Of a stretch of DNA of 64,000 bases, positions 46,901-56,976 are shown in pieces. A program made the translations under genes and the position numbers. Every line of letters starts with the position of its first letter. Position 1 is the first letter of the stretch. The stretch comes from Lutjanus erythropterus (Eukaryota > Chordata > Actinopteri > Lutjaniformes > Lutjanidae): assembly GCA_020091685.1 (NCBI GenBank), contig CM034601.1, forward strand, positions 39,392,034 to 39,456,033, read 5' to 3'. The notes beneath the pieces were generated by a model. The model saw only the letters and a program-made list of their open reading frames with translations, was not told where the DNA came from and did no database searches.

Positions 46901-49900
46901 AATGATGCATTGAGAGAAAATGAATTGCATAATGTCATGAGTTGTTTACATTTTGGTTTATTGAAAAATGAAATCTGATGCAGAATATGATTGACTCCAG
47001 TACACTTTGACCTCAAACATACTTAGCTTATGTTTTTCCCCAAGGCTCATTTAGCAGCACTGCTATGTGAGTCTGTCACTGAGATATGTTTAGTGGTTTT
47101 CACACTCATGTTTTTCATTCCTGTCTTTAAAGGTGCGATGCCAAACATGATTAAAGAGATAGTTTGGAATTTCTGAAGTGGGGTTGTATGAGGTGGTTCT
47201 CCATAGACATACCCCGAGTCTGGGCAAGCAGAAGTGTTGGTGTAGGAAGTAGAAATGTACTGCTGTGGATAGAGCCAGCAGGAAAACATATTTTAACCAA
47301 CTAAAAAAATGGCTAAAACTGATTAAACAGCAATAGCTAACTAGAATTAATGAATAAACCCTTGAAACATTTAGCTAAAAGTAATGAATAAACAGTTGAA
47401 ATACTTAGCTAAAAATAATGAATAAACAACCTACAAGGAGTTTTTAACCGGTTATGTAATCATCTCAACTGACTGATGCCTGTATATGACACAAGTTAAC
47501 AAGACCCTCTGCCTGACAACACCTTAACACCTGCCAATGGGTTGGATTCTCCTTGAAGTCAGATGAAACAAGCCTGTTTACATTTTTCCAGGCAGAGTTG
47601 CAGTGAGTAGTACGATGGCTAATTAAAATAGTTAGATCATTTTATTTTTGATGTAATAATTTCTGGTTATTATGGTAGAAACACTACCACTTTTGTCCAC
47701 AGAGGCATCCAAAATCAGCACCATATGAAAGTTCCTCGTAGTGAGGAAAACTAATTCCTTTACCTCACAGAACATGGGTTGCTTGTTAGTCACTACCTTG
47801 ACTGGTTAGTTCATTTCTGTTATTGTTTGACTTTGGTGTCTTTAATGGTTAAAAGGACTCAAGGAGTTTGCTTCTTATCTGTCAGAAAAGGCTGTTTGAC
47901 AGCAAGGTAAAGTGTTAACTAATAGTGTTTTTTTCTCGGGTAGACCTTTTATTAGGTAGCTTAAAGGGATAGTTCACCAAAAATGAAGATTCAGTCATTA
48001 TTTACTTGTCCTTATTTATTTTTTTCCAAGTCCACAACACACTGCTAGAGTTTCATAGGAAAACAGTGCTGCAGAATCTTCCAAGCAGTGGAAGTGAATT
48101 GTGACCAGTTTTCAAACAGGAAAAACATTTGGATAAAAAACATAGAATGCCTCCATACTGCTGGACTGGCGTAATCCAAGTCTCCTGAAGTCCTGACATG
48201 CCATTTGCACGCCGTCACACCACACATACCCAGTTCCAACAGTGTGCATGTGCACATGAATGTGGCTCCAAGCTAAAGATCTACAGGCTAAAAACATGGT
48301 GTAAATAATGCCTTTTTAGTCATGTTGGGACTTTAGGAGACATGGATAACACCAAACAAGCAGTATGGGGGGATTTTATGTTTTTATTCTGTTGTTTGAA
48401 AACTGGTCACCATTCACTTCCACTGTTAGAGAGATTCTGCAACACTGTTTTCCAGTGAAACTCTAGCAGTTTTGTGAACTAAAAAACTAAACCTGACCTT
48501 CAGTCGGCATGAGGGTGAGTAGATACTGACTGAATTTTCATTTATGGGTGAACTGTGCCTTAAATTATGTTTAGTTGTTGACCCTGTCCACAGCAGTTCA
48601 TTACTTAGCTTCCAGGCTGCTATTCCTCTCTGCCTCTGCAAACTGGGGGTACCATCTATTGTAAGTAATGTGCTGACTATCAATAACACAACCCCACCTT
48701 AAATAATCCTCTAACTATCTCTTTAACCTGCAGATATCCAGTTTCCAATAATCTGGATTGGATTGTGATAAATGAATGATGTGTGTTGTGCATTTGCCAA
48801 CTATGCTGCAGCTACATTTTCCGGCCTGGTTTCTTATCTGTGGCACAGCATGCTGTAGTGCTATTGCTGTAGGTGTGGCCAGTGTGAGGGCTAGTACCGG
48901 CCATGGCAGTACAGCTGGTGCCAGCACTCACCCACACAAACACACACACACGTAGAGATTCACAGCCAGAGACTTCCTGTTGTTGGACCATGATCACACA
49001 GCCTGTTTGCTCTGCTGCTCCCACTTAAACCTCAGTAACTCAGCTAATTCTCCCCCTTGAACAAAAGCCTGCCCTGGTCTCCCCTTTACGTTAACCTCCT
49101 TTCTGAGTAAATGAAAGAGCCTCTCCATCAGTGTGTCTGCCGGCTCCTTCCTGCACCACAGCCTGTATCTCCAGGGATTCAGGCCAGTGTGATTTAAAGA
49201 TCTTCAGTCTAGCTTCACATTAAAGCTTGTGGTTCACCTGTCTACAGTACCACACAGCTGCAGTTGAAGTTGTAGACATGTTTTCGGTGTTTTAGCATTT
49301 TGACAGCTTTATGCGGGTAATGCCTTCTCTCTGGATAATCCGCGTTAAACAGCTTAGAGGAAGGGCAGGGAAATCTGCACACTCCAAGTGTGAGATAGGG
49401 TGCATTCACTCTATTACAGGTTTTATTAGAAAAAGCCAGAATGATCTCTCAATCCAATTTCATCCTGATAATAACACAAGTATACTTAGTGTTTCTTTTT
49501 CTCTTAAGGAGATGGGATCAGCAGATATACTACTTCTGTCCAGGTGATTGACATTTAACATCAAATGCAGGCCCAGGTAGATATCACCAATTTCGATATG
49601 AGTTCACTAATAATAGTGTGTTACGTACTTATGGTCACATGGCGGATCTGAATTCTGATCTGTTATCATTACACATTTTGCGTAAGTTGGTATCTTTGCC
49701 AGGGCTTTAATGGATTTCTTCTTGCTTGGTGGACAACAACAACATTCAATAAGTGATACATCTGGAGATGAGTCCTTGCTGTTTCTTTATGTGGGACTGA
49801 GGCCAAAACCAACATTTATTGTTTAGTTTATTTGTTTAGATCAGTGACTCCCAACCAGAAATGCTTGTACCCTAAAGCAGTGTTTCTCAAATGTTTTTGC

Positions 49901-52900
49901 TGTTTACCACATCAGACAATACTGAGCTGTACCACCTAACTGTTTTGTGCTGTTTGGTGGTAGAAGATGTTGTGAAGTCTTCACTGGGGCTTTACAAGCA
50001 CAGGTTCACTGTCATCCACATCATTTTCAACGCAGCAGCTTGAAATTTTCTCCTCCTGATCTGAATCTTGTTGTTCTTGAAACATTTTCAGTCTCTTCAT
50101 TTTACCTCTACTTGCTATCTTGCCATCACAGTTGAGCTCGTAGCTGCTGGTAATCATGGGTGACATATGATGCATGCCATATGTGTGACTGAGACTATGT
50201 AGCAGGTTTATATTGAAACAACACAGGAATGTCAAAACTTACTTGAACTTTGTCTATTTTCCCTTGAAATTTTGCAGCATTTTAATAGTATACATTTTTG
50301 AAATGATATTCCTCCGCATACCACTAGAAGTAGCTTGTGTACCACTAGTGGTACATGTGCCACAGTTTGAGAATCTAGGCCTTAAAGGGTACCTCTGCAG
50401 TTTCCAGGGGGTTTGTGGAAAGCTTAACTCATTAACTCAGCTGAACACCATAGGATTACCAAGCAATGGAGTGATGGTGATCTTGATTAATTTTACAATA
50501 ACTATTAAGCTGCCCATCAGCCTGTGTCAAGTGAAACACAATGCCACATTTTGTAAATGAAAGTGTGTGAAAACTAGTTAGCAAGCGTTCTGAGAAGTTG
50601 AAGTAATTTGCTAGTCTTAAAGACAATGTGGATAAATGATTAAAATAGTTTAAGTAATGAATAAACAGGCTAACTAGCTAAAGGTAAACAGTCTAAATAG
50701 TTAGCTAAAAGTAATTTGTTAGCAGTTTAAATAGTTAGCTAGAAGTAATGAGTAAACTGTAGAAATAGTTAACTAAAAGTAATGAATAAACTGTAGAAAC
50801 GAGTAACTAAAAGTAATGAATAAACTGTAGAAATGGTTAACTAAAAGTAATGAATGAACTGTAGAAATGAGTAACTAAAAGTAATGAATAAACTGTAGAA
50901 ATGGGTAACTAAAAGTAATGAATAAACTGTAGAAATAGGTAACTAAAAGTAATGAATAAACTGTAGAAATGGTTAACTAAAAGTATTTTGTTAACAGTTG
51001 AAATACTAGGCTTAAAGTAATGAAAACAGTTGGAAGCTACTGCTGTAGATCACAGAAAAAAAAAAACATAGGCATAGGATTCTTTGTGGCTGGGCTGGAA
51101 ATATCTGAATGCAACTTCATATTCATATACAGAATAAGACCAACACACCTAATATGTTAACATAGAATGTACTCTATGATGGACTGTATTATTGCTGGTT
51201 GCTGCAGATTTTGTAAGGTGCTAAAAGTTCAGCTTCTTTTAGTATGTCAGCATGGTCGACTTTGTAAACATTTAATCCTTTGGGCTGCACAGATGCTCAC
51301 ACAGGCAGAGCGTTCCACAGTGCGGATATCATCTCTGTCTACCACCAGCCCCGCCCTGATCACCCACGCCCCCTCCAGTCTGACTGGCACCCAGAGCGCA
51401 CAACGTCAGGTGACTGGTGCAGCTGTGCCTGGCAGGAGGATCTGTGTCAGTTTGTATCAAACCCCACAGCGGTGGACGGCTCGCTGACCTGGTTGGAGTG
51501 TAGCCCGCTCAGCCTGCAGCAGGCTCAGCCCAGCTGTATCCCCAAGGAAGTGGCATCCCATCAGTGCAGAGCTCACTCTTCCTCATCCAGGGTCATGATT
51601 TGGATTTTGGTAGAAAGTGGAATTTCACTGAACATGCTTTTTATTATCAGGAAACAAACAGACTGAAGTGGTTTTAGCTAAACTGATGCTGTCAGATTAC
51701 CTCTGGCCCTTAACTGATGTGCTGTTGATTTTATGGATGCACGCTCTCACTGCTTTCTCAGTGTCTGAGTGGGTAGGGTGTTTATCATGATCGATCTTAA
51801 TTATGGTGTTGCCTCAGGTTAATCATTTCTAGTTCTTGCTCTTATCTAACAGTGTCTCAGTCCTGATAATCAATTTATGGCCGCTTAAATCGCAACTTAT
51901 ATTTAAAATGTCATATTTATTATCATTACAACAAATATGCACATTGTCAAACTGGGTCTGATTTGTGTTTTTCAGAAGCTGGCAGCAGAATGTCAGAGTG
52001 CAGGCTACAGCGGCACACTGATCCCCTACAAGTGCGACCTGTCCAATGAGGAGGAGATCCTGTCCATGTTCTCAGCGATCAAGACGCTGCACAAGGGTGT
52101 GGATGTGTGCATCAACAATGCTGGGCTGGCCCACAATGAGCCCTTGCTCAGCGGGAAGACAGAGGGCTGGAGGAACATGATCGATGTGGGTGGATCGCAA
52201 ACACACAAATACAAATGCCTGGGCTGAAACAAGCTGGAGAGAATCTTAGTATTTATTTATAACAGAGATTGTTAGAATGATCCGTCTTAGGTTTATGTTG
52301 TATTGATTTTATGGTTGCTCAGCTCAAACAGAAAAGCAGAGGGAGGAGCTATAACCGTTGCCGAGTGTGAGTAGAAGTCTTGTGTTTGTAGAGCTTGTGT
52401 TGTTCAAAGATAAAGAGTTAAAGCAGAAATGTGTGGATTTGTGCACACACACGCACACTGATCCCCTCCCTTCACCTCCCCTTCATTGGCTCAGAGGAGA
52501 AGCCTTGGCACGGCAGAGGCCCACTAATGAAAGCCAGCACTATTTCTCGCTGGGACATTCTGATTCATTGAGCTCTTGACCACCGAAACCCCCCCGCTCT
52601 AAAGTCTCTGTCCCCAGACTCCCCGCATTCGTAACGTTCGTCCATCTGTTGTCATGGCAGCCCACGTGAATGTGTACAGCGGTGTATTTTTAGCCTGTGT
52701 TTAATCTGTATGCTGACCTTGTTTGGTCACTTCCCCTCTATCTTGCCACCACGTTGGCTTTAACCTGCCGTCTATCAATGTCAGTACGGGAGCAGCTTAG
52801 AGGCCTCAAGCTGGACAGGAACAGCAGGTTCAGATGGTCCAACACAGCGACCCAGTGAACATCAGTCAGTTAGACTCATCATGTGGCATTCTTATAAGTG

Positions 52901-53161
52901 ATTAAGCAATAGGCCACAGTTAGGTTCTGCAAATGATGTCAACTTTCTCATGTTTGTTCACACAGTGTGACTTCAGCTCCTTGTCTTATTTAAGTATAAT
53001 ATAGGTTAATAGAAACATCCACTGACTGATACATGGTTTAAGTTGCCCTTTTCACCTCTCCTGCAGGTGAATGTCTTAGCCTTGTCTATCTGCACCCGCG
53101 AGGCATACAAATCGATGAAGGAGAGGAATGTGGACGACGGCCACATCATCAATATTAACAG
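25268..53161 (+). CDS. dhrs11: dehydrogenase/reductase SDR family member 11, 5' part (3 exons, truncated)
   Basis: Exons 25268-25399, 51976-52185 and 53067-53161 give 145 full codons plus two bases, about 56% of the usual roughly 260 residues. The product is recognised as DHRS11 from MERWKGRVALVTGAS, RALVQQGMRVVGCAR, IPYKCDLSNEEEILSMFSAI and NVDDGHIININ. DHRS11 is a classical short-chain dehydrogenase, in human an NADP(H)-dependent 3- and 17-hydroxysteroid reductase. Visible motifs are the cofactor glycine motif TGASVGIG (12-19), NNAG (91-94) and the tetrad Asn in NVLAL (116). The Ser/Tyr/Lys part (human SMSG...YSATK) would be on exon 4, which is absent before the gap at 56363. The start ATG has a good context (GGAGATGG). 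The neighbour upstream on the same strand is ggnbp2, as in human. Confidence 0.94.
27222..27870. repeat. hAT-like MITE (CCCAAACACTGGGTC family), full length
   Basis: CAGTCACTCCCAAACACTGGG pairs with GGTTTGGGAATCACTA. An AATCGATTAG-type repeat is embedded at about 27475-27660. Related partial copies are at 6.2-6.7, 21.8-22.3 and 29.72-29.80 kb. Confidence 0.6.
28743..29350 (-). repeat. CAGGGGTCTGCA-family hAT-like MITE (copy 1)
   Basis: Starts CAGGGGTCTGCACCC followed by AAGAGCCATTTTTGGCCAAA. The body carries the CACTTTACAATGTAAATG and GTTTTGAGCTGAACTC blocks shared with copies at 38.4, 44.2, 45.9 and 62.7 kb. The far terminus is missing. This orientation is opposite to the 62.7-kb copy. Confidence 0.6.
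29378..29715 (+). repeat. partial copy of the CAGTCCCTCC-end element
   Basis: Matches 43690-44050 through TACAAATAAAGCAG, CTCCCTGGAACAAGTTGCC and CAACAATCCACAAAAAGGCCC. Both inverted ends seen in the 43-kb copy are absent here. It abuts the truncated element at 28743-29350. Confidence 0.6.
29720..29800. repeat. end fragment of CCCAAA...CTGGG hAT-like MITE
   Basis: The stretch GTGACCCAAATATAATCACC and GACCCACCTGTGGTTCCCAA matches the terminal part of the family at 27222-27870, in reverse orientation. Confidence 0.5.
31347..32378. mobile_element. hAT-like MITE with a second element nested inside
   Basis: The ends CAGGGCTCAGCACTAAC and GGCAACCATTACTGTGGGGCCCTG are joined by the repeated GGTTGCCAG / CTGGCAACC mirror. 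An independent element (31957-32247) interrupts the middle. Flanking 8-mers do not match, so no target duplication is claimed. Confidence 0.55.
31957..32247. mobile_element. short MITE nested in the 31.3-32.4 kb element
   Basis: The inverted ends ATTAGAACCCAACAGATA and TATGTCTGTCTGGCTCTAAT are imperfect mirrors. The interior is rich in AATATTGG-like words mirrored around the centre. Confidence 0.6.
34975..35553. repeat. MITE with AAGGCCAAAACGCAC terminal inverted repeats
   Basis: Left end TAAAGGCCAAAACGCACC, right end GTGCGTTTTGGCCTTA. Inside the left end, 35003-35040 forms a near-perfect hairpin: CTTCATCTGACACGCGT against ACACGCGTCAGATGAAG. Locally CpG-rich against AT-rich surroundings. No coding capacity. 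Confidence 0.75.
38400..38744 (+). repeat. CAGGGGTCTGCA-family hAT-like MITE (partial copy 2)
   Basis: Right half only. It has the GCCTTGAAATGTTGAGTTGC and ACTATTTTTTACAGTGTAAA blocks, then GGCTCTTTTGG and the terminal TTGTAGACCCCTG. Confidence 0.6.
40204..40472. repeat. ATAT-palindromic MITE
   Basis: Left end AGGGTTGGGCAATATATC, right end CTATAGTGCCCAGGCCTT. The body is rich in GATAT/ATATC words, typical of a fish MITE family. Low coding potential. Confidence 0.5.
41551..42396 (+). mobile_element. non-autonomous hAT-like element, full length (copy B)
   Basis: The inverted ends TAGAGATGCACCGATCGACC and AATTGGTGCATCTCTA are flanked by ACTGTGAC and ACTGTGAG, an 8-bp duplication with one mismatch. 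The left end carries a GC-rich CCGG/CCGGCC palindromic block. The middle matches copy A at 4772-5588 in reverse. Parallel open frames in both copies (MLASSRLLFTEGHLKSHLLF) have no recognised domain. Confidence 0.85.
42775..42810. repeat. poly-T tract
   Basis: A T-run broken by one A and followed by A residues. It could be the tail of a reverse-inserted retroelement, but no element body is recognised next to it. Confidence 0.5.
43350..44072. mobile_element. MITE with CAGTCCCTCC inverted ends
   Basis: The ends CAGTCCCTCCTAG and CTGGAGGGACTG are inverted repeats, directly flanked by ACTTTT on both sides (6 bases). It includes a T-run at about 43971-43995. A partial copy is at 29378-29715. Confidence 0.7.
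44197..45128 (+). repeat. CAGGGGTCTGCA-family hAT-like MITE (copy 3)
   Basis: Left end GGGGGTCTGATACCTGCGGCTC, then CATTGTTGTAGGTCTACACTG and the alternating TTTGAG...CTCAAA blocks of the family. The right terminus is not clear. Confidence 0.55.
45879..46585 (-). repeat. CAGGGGTCTGCA-family hAT-like MITE (copy 4)
   Basis: Left end CAGGGGGAACCTCTGCAGCC then AAAAGAGCCATTTTTGG, right end CTCTAGAACCACAGG followed by TTGCAGACCCCCG. Orientation is opposite to copy 3, which lies only about 750 bases upstream. Confidence 0.65.
47295..47440. repeat. degenerate copies of the 34-bp minisatellite
   Basis: About four units of a TTAGCTAAAAGTAATGAATA-AACAGTTGAAATAC type, spaced about 35 bases. They resemble the larger array at 50.64-51.03 kb. 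Confidence 0.6.
47961..48563. repeat. TTAA-flanked palindromic MITE (Angel-like), full length
   Basis: TTAAAGGGATAGTTCACC pairs with GGGTGAACTGTGCCTTAA. The arms include ACAGTGCTGCAGAATCTTCC and its mirror. It is the same family as 314, 10506 and 56754, and is nested in the 47151-48726 element. Confidence 0.75.
49878..50377. repeat. hAT-like MITE (CAGTGTTTCTCAAA ends)
   Basis: Left end CAGTGTTTCTCAAATG, right end CACAGTTTGAGAATCTA. The terminal GTACCAC/GTGGTAC words are also mirrored. No coding capacity recognised. Confidence 0.55.
50636..51030. repeat. 34-bp minisatellite array
   Basis: The word GTAATG recurs at 50745, 50779, 50813, 50847, 50881, 50915 and 50949, mostly exactly 34 bases apart. 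The unit is near AACTGTAGAAATGGTTAACT plus AAAAGTAATGAATA. Outer units (50636-50740, 50985-51030) are diverged. Confidence 0.9.
51280..51610 (+). other. GC/CpG-rich open island before dhrs11 exon 2
   Basis: Inside AT-rich intron 1, this stretch is clearly GC-rich with about a dozen CpGs. A + frame stays open for 128 codons (51280-51666), and a second + frame is open to 51487. The translation (for example SADIISVYHQPRPDHP, GDWCSCAWQEDLCQFV) has no family that I recognise. A possible acceptor (GCACAG, 51291) and donor (CAGGGTCATG, 51589-51598) exist. It could be an alternative exon, a retroposed gene piece or a regulatory CpG island. Confidence 0.35.
51976..52185 (+). CDS. dhrs11: dhrs11 exon 2 (residues 45-114)
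   Basis: The acceptor TTTTTCAG ends at 51975 and the donor GTGGGT starts at 52186; 210 nt, phase 0. It encodes KLAAECQSAGYSGTLIPY, then KCDLSNEEEILSMFSAI and GVDVCINNAGLAHNEPLLSG, including the cofactor-pocket CDLS and NNAG motifs. Confidence 0.95.
52186..53066 (+). other. dhrs11 intron 2
   Basis: About 0.9 kb. The block 52470-52690 is GC-richer than the flanks and has few repeats, with a CACGTG E-box-like word near 52663. No exon is recognised in it. Confidence 0.4.
53067..53161 (+). CDS. dhrs11: dhrs11 exon 3 (residues 115-145 plus 2 nt)
   Basis: The acceptor TCCTGCAG ends at 53066 and the donor GTAAGC starts at 53162. It encodes VNVLALSICTREAYKSMKER and NVDDGHIININ, ending AG in phase 2, ready to form the Ser that begins SMSGH in the family. 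Asn116 belongs to the SDR catalytic tetrad. The donor is good, so the gene should continue, but exon 4 is not seen. Confidence 0.94.
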
Positions 53162-56100
53162 GTAAGCTATAAGATCTAAGAACAAATGTATCAGTTCATC
53201 TGAAAATTCCAGTACCAATACCAATACAAGGTGAACAAGAATTGATATTGAATTTCTATCTAAATTTGACCATGGGAGCTGACTTGAGTTGAACACTGGG
53301 GGGCAAAAAATGTCAGCCTGTGTAATGTTAGGGTGTGATGTGGTGGGGAGCGTAGGGATTAATATTTTAGCAAATATGACACATTTTCTACCCTGGGAAC
53401 AGAAGCTCACTATCCTAATATATGTGGGTTCCAAACCAGATCACTTTAGTGTTTTATCTGGTGGTATTAAGAATTATTATTGAGACAGAAAAACATTATT
53501 TCAGCATTATAATGAACATGATATAAACATGCTGCGTGACGTCTGACCTTCACTGTGGCTGCATGCAAGGATAAAATGCCAAGTTCAGCCTGTGATCTGT
53601 CACTGTCTGACTGAACAGCCTCATGGAAGTGAGATTTTACAATTCTTCATATTTTAAACTAATGAAATTTGTGAAATCAAGTCATTTGGTGTTTCCAAAG
53701 TCCTGATATTGAGCTGAAACAGATTCCACATTCTGTTGGCATTCAGAGGCTGCTGCTGAGCGCAGCAGACAGCTGTCACCATGCGCACTTCACTTTTCAA
53801 CATAGTCAACTTAATTAATGTAATGATCACTCAAAGTTAAAAAACAAAACTTTAAAAAAGCTCTCACTCACTGGGTGTGCGGATGAATTCTTCAACAGAT
53901 TTTGGCATCTTTCTTCAGGGAGGGGCATTTTTTGCCACAGCCAACTGCTGAAGGTAAAGCCATCATATGCTGCTATCACTGCCAGTATTTCACTCAGATG
54001 TATTTTGGAAAAACTATAATTACAGTGTTCCTGAAGCTTTTGGCGTCACCTGGAATGTTGTCTGAGATTCCAAATGTCACAGCAAACCTTAGTCCAGCGC
54101 ATTCTATCCCTCTAGTGCAGCGCACAATTTACATCTCCATTGTCTAATATTTCTGCTCAAAGCTGGTGGCACACATCAGGTTGTGTCTAATTCAGATGGT
54201 AGAGCCACAAGTTCCTGTGTGAAGTTTATTAATGATCAGAGGCGTTTGAATTCATGGCTTTTTATGATTGTCAACTAATTAATTAGAGTGCCTGGTGTCC
54301 TCGTGCGGTAACACATAAGAGCAACAAAACACACACTACTCTGCATGAAAATTAAATCTTAAGAATAATGTGTCAACATGCTATGACTTTATTTTCCTTT
54401 CCTGTCAAATGCCAATTAAATTTATTAGTCTATGGCATTTTTAAAACTTCATTTTTCCTGCTTTGCCTCAAGATTGGTGGGTTGCATTTTTGTAGGCCAA
54501 CCCCAAAGTTTTTATGCATTCATGTGCTCCTAAGTTGGTCCCAGTTTCCGAGATGTTAATGGGTCATTTTTCTGACTTCGGTGTGTTCATGTGCTGTTCA
54601 GTCGTAAAGTGGAAACAACATGGATGCCACTAATAGAATGGGGTGCTAGTGGTACAGGACTTGTTATCAGTGTTAATGCTAATAAATAACATTTCTAATT
54701 AATCAGGTCACTTTATGCAACTAAGGTCATGACTTAATACTATATTACAAATTACAGAGACCAAAAATGTTATGCAATATGTGAATTAATGAAAACTTAT
54801 CAACCAAACATTTATTCTCGTTTACCATATTTCTGTATATATGATGCAGACAAATAACTTGGCAACTCGTATAACAAAATTTACTCCGACTGTCTGAGTT
54901 GAAGGGGCGTTCATGTGAATTTCCAGTCAGGAAATAATTTTTCCTGTAATTCCAACACCACATGAATGCACTCTCAGTATCACACTAGTTCCCTCAAGAA
55001 AAACCTAATAAGAGTTTTAATTTGGATTTCAGATCAGTGCAGAAAATAAACTCTGGTGAACAAACATTTTGTTTTCATTCATTGTCTGTAGCTGTCTAGT
55101 GTTCAGCATGATGAAGTTTTGTTTTGTTTTGTTTGTTTTCCCCCCACTTTTAATTTCTATGGTTTTACATAGAATATTTACACCAACAAGATGATTGTAA
55201 CAATCAGTGTACTATCATAAGCAAGTGAAAAGAAAAAAGAATGCACATTAAAATACTGGCAGTAACAAATTGATAACATTGATTGTATACTATATGATAA
55301 AGGGCAAAAACAAAAGACGAACAAGGGGGAACAGAAGGGAAAATAAGGAAATGAGTAAGTAAACAAAAATAACAATAAAGAGATAAATTAGATAAGAGGA
55401 AGAGAAGAGAGCAAGAGAGAGAGAGAGGAAAGAGAAGATGAAAAGAACAGTCGTTGGAGTCAGTGAGGAGCACAAAGTACGTGCAAGAATATCCAGAAGT
55501 CACATCTCACATTAGGCACAGGAGGGGAAGGAGCAGCCGGTGGCCTGTATCCTCTAATGTTTGTCAGGTGACAAGTTGACTCTTCACAAAATCAAAAAAA
55601 AGGGAGCCACAGTTTCAGGAACTTACTGGAAGAGCCTTCAAAGATGTTTGTTTTTTTTGTTTTTATACAATTTAAGGTAGTAAAGAATATCTGCAATCTG
55701 ATGAAAATGAGAGGGAGGATTTTTGGCTTTACAGCTAAACAATATCAATCATCTTGTCAGCAAGGTTACAGTATGATGAAGTTTAATGTCCACGATAATC
55801 ACCGTTGTCTTGTTTAGCCACTTGTTAGCAGGCACTTTTTTAAAGACACATTAAAGCTTAAAAATCATGAGTCGGGTATTTAGTGACGTATTTTATGTCA
55901 TAGAACAAAACATGAAAATACCTTATTTCAGACAAATAATCAAAAACCCATTGATTTTGAGACAAGGGAACCAATGTGCAAAAATGCTAACTTGTTTCAC
56001 GTTTTAGACACACACTGCAGCACTCTGTTGATAAAGTAATATTTTTGTTGAAAATTGTATAAATATTAATTGATTCAAATGTCAGTTTTGCATTTTTTTG

Positions 56101-56362
56101 GTACTGTTCTGGGCATGTAAAGCCCAACAATACACTGTCTGTGATATTATCCTACATTCATGTGGTATCAATATAATCAGAAAAATGAGTTCCCAACTGG
56201 GTAAATTAAAATGAACGCCCCTTTGAGTCTGAACAACACAGAAAGTCAGCAAAAATGTTGGTATACAAATTGTTGTCTGTTGACATCATATATGCAGAAA
56301 CATGGCATGCAAAAGTAAATGTTGATAAGTTTTTATTATCATCATTATTATTATTATTATTA
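53162..56362 (+). other. dhrs11 intron 3 up to the assembly gap
   Basis: 3.2 kb with no dhrs11 exon 4 (SMSG...YSATK) and no SLC6 exon found by eye on either strand. It contains a purine-rich run at about 55375-55460 and ends in a TTA trinucleotide run (about 56338-56362) that runs into the Ns. Confidence 0.6.
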
Positions 56363-56750
56363 NNNNNNNNNNNNNNNNNNNNNNNNNNNNNNNNNNNNNN
56401 NNNNNNNNNNNNNNNNNNNNNNNNNNNNNNNNNNNNNNNNNNNNNNNNNNNNNNNNNNNNNNNNNNNNNNNNNNNNNNNNNNNNNNNNNNNNNNNNNNNN
56501 NNNNNNNNNNNNNNNNNNNNNNNNNNNNNNNNNNNNNNNNNNNNNNNNNNNNNNNNNNNNNNNNNNNNNNNNNNNNNNNNNNNNNNNNNNNNNNNNNNNN
56601 NNNNNNNNNNNNNNNNNNNNNNNNNNNNNNNNNNNNNNNNNNNNNNNNNNNNNNNNNNNNNNNNNNNNNNNNNNNNNNNNNNNNNNNNNNNNNNNNNNNN
56701 NNNNNNNNNNNNNNNNNNNNNNNNNNNNNNNNNNNNNNNNNNNNNNNNNN
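56363..56750. other. assembly gap (388 N)
   Basis: Unresolved bases. The left flank is a (TTA)n microsatellite and the right flank begins within a TTAA-type MITE. The length is not a round default, so it was probably an estimated gap. Gene content differs on the two sides (dhrs11 left, SLC6 right). Confidence 0.99.
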
Positions 56751-56753
56751 AAT

Positions 56754-56931
56754 AACATTTATTTAAATCAGCTTGGGGTCACTTCCATTTTTGAGAGATT
56801 CTGCAACACTGTTTTCCTGTGAAACTCCAGCAGTGTTTTGTGGACTAAAAATACTAAACCTGACCTTCAATCAGCATGAGGGTGAGAAGATAATGACTGA
56901 ATTTTCATTTTTGGGTGAACTATCCCTTTAA
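56754..56931. repeat. right half of Angel-like TTAA MITE, cut by the gap
   Basis: GAGAGATTCTGCAACACTG to GGGTGAACTATCCCTTTAA matches the right arms at 10.5 and 48 kb. The left arm would lie in the gap. It ends 45 bases before the SLC6 exon. Confidence 0.75.
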
Positions 56932-56976
56932 AGTGTCAACGCTTCTGTAAAATTTGAATGTGTGTTCTTGTTGCAG

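Larger units (their letters stand above)
47151..48726. repeat. TTAA-flanked MITE interrupted by another MITE and minisatellite
   Basis: TTAAAGAGATAGTTTGGAATT at the left and AACTATCTCTTTAA at the right are mirrored, with TTAA at both borders. The inner pair ACTGCTGTGGATAGAG and CCCTGTCCACAGCAG identifies the family seen at 19895-20802. It is interrupted by minisatellite-like units (47295-47440) and a second TTAA element (47961-48563). Confidence 0.65.
25400..51975 (+). other. dhrs11 intron 1, about 26.6 kb, mostly repeat relics
   Basis: No other protein-coding exon could be recognised on either strand. It holds the elements listed separately, AT-rich dinucleotide tracts near 26045-26115, a (CA)n near 30090-30117, CAATTATT/AATCGATTA-type repeats near 26115-26410 and 27470-27800, and a TCAAGTC-rich repeat at about 40480-40880. 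The stretches 33-34.9, 35.6-38.3 and 39-40.2 kb show nothing I can name. Confidence 0.6.

Noticed and set aside
56255..56822. Open frames spanning the N block
   Set aside because: They are open only because the gap is translated as unknown residues; no coding evidence.
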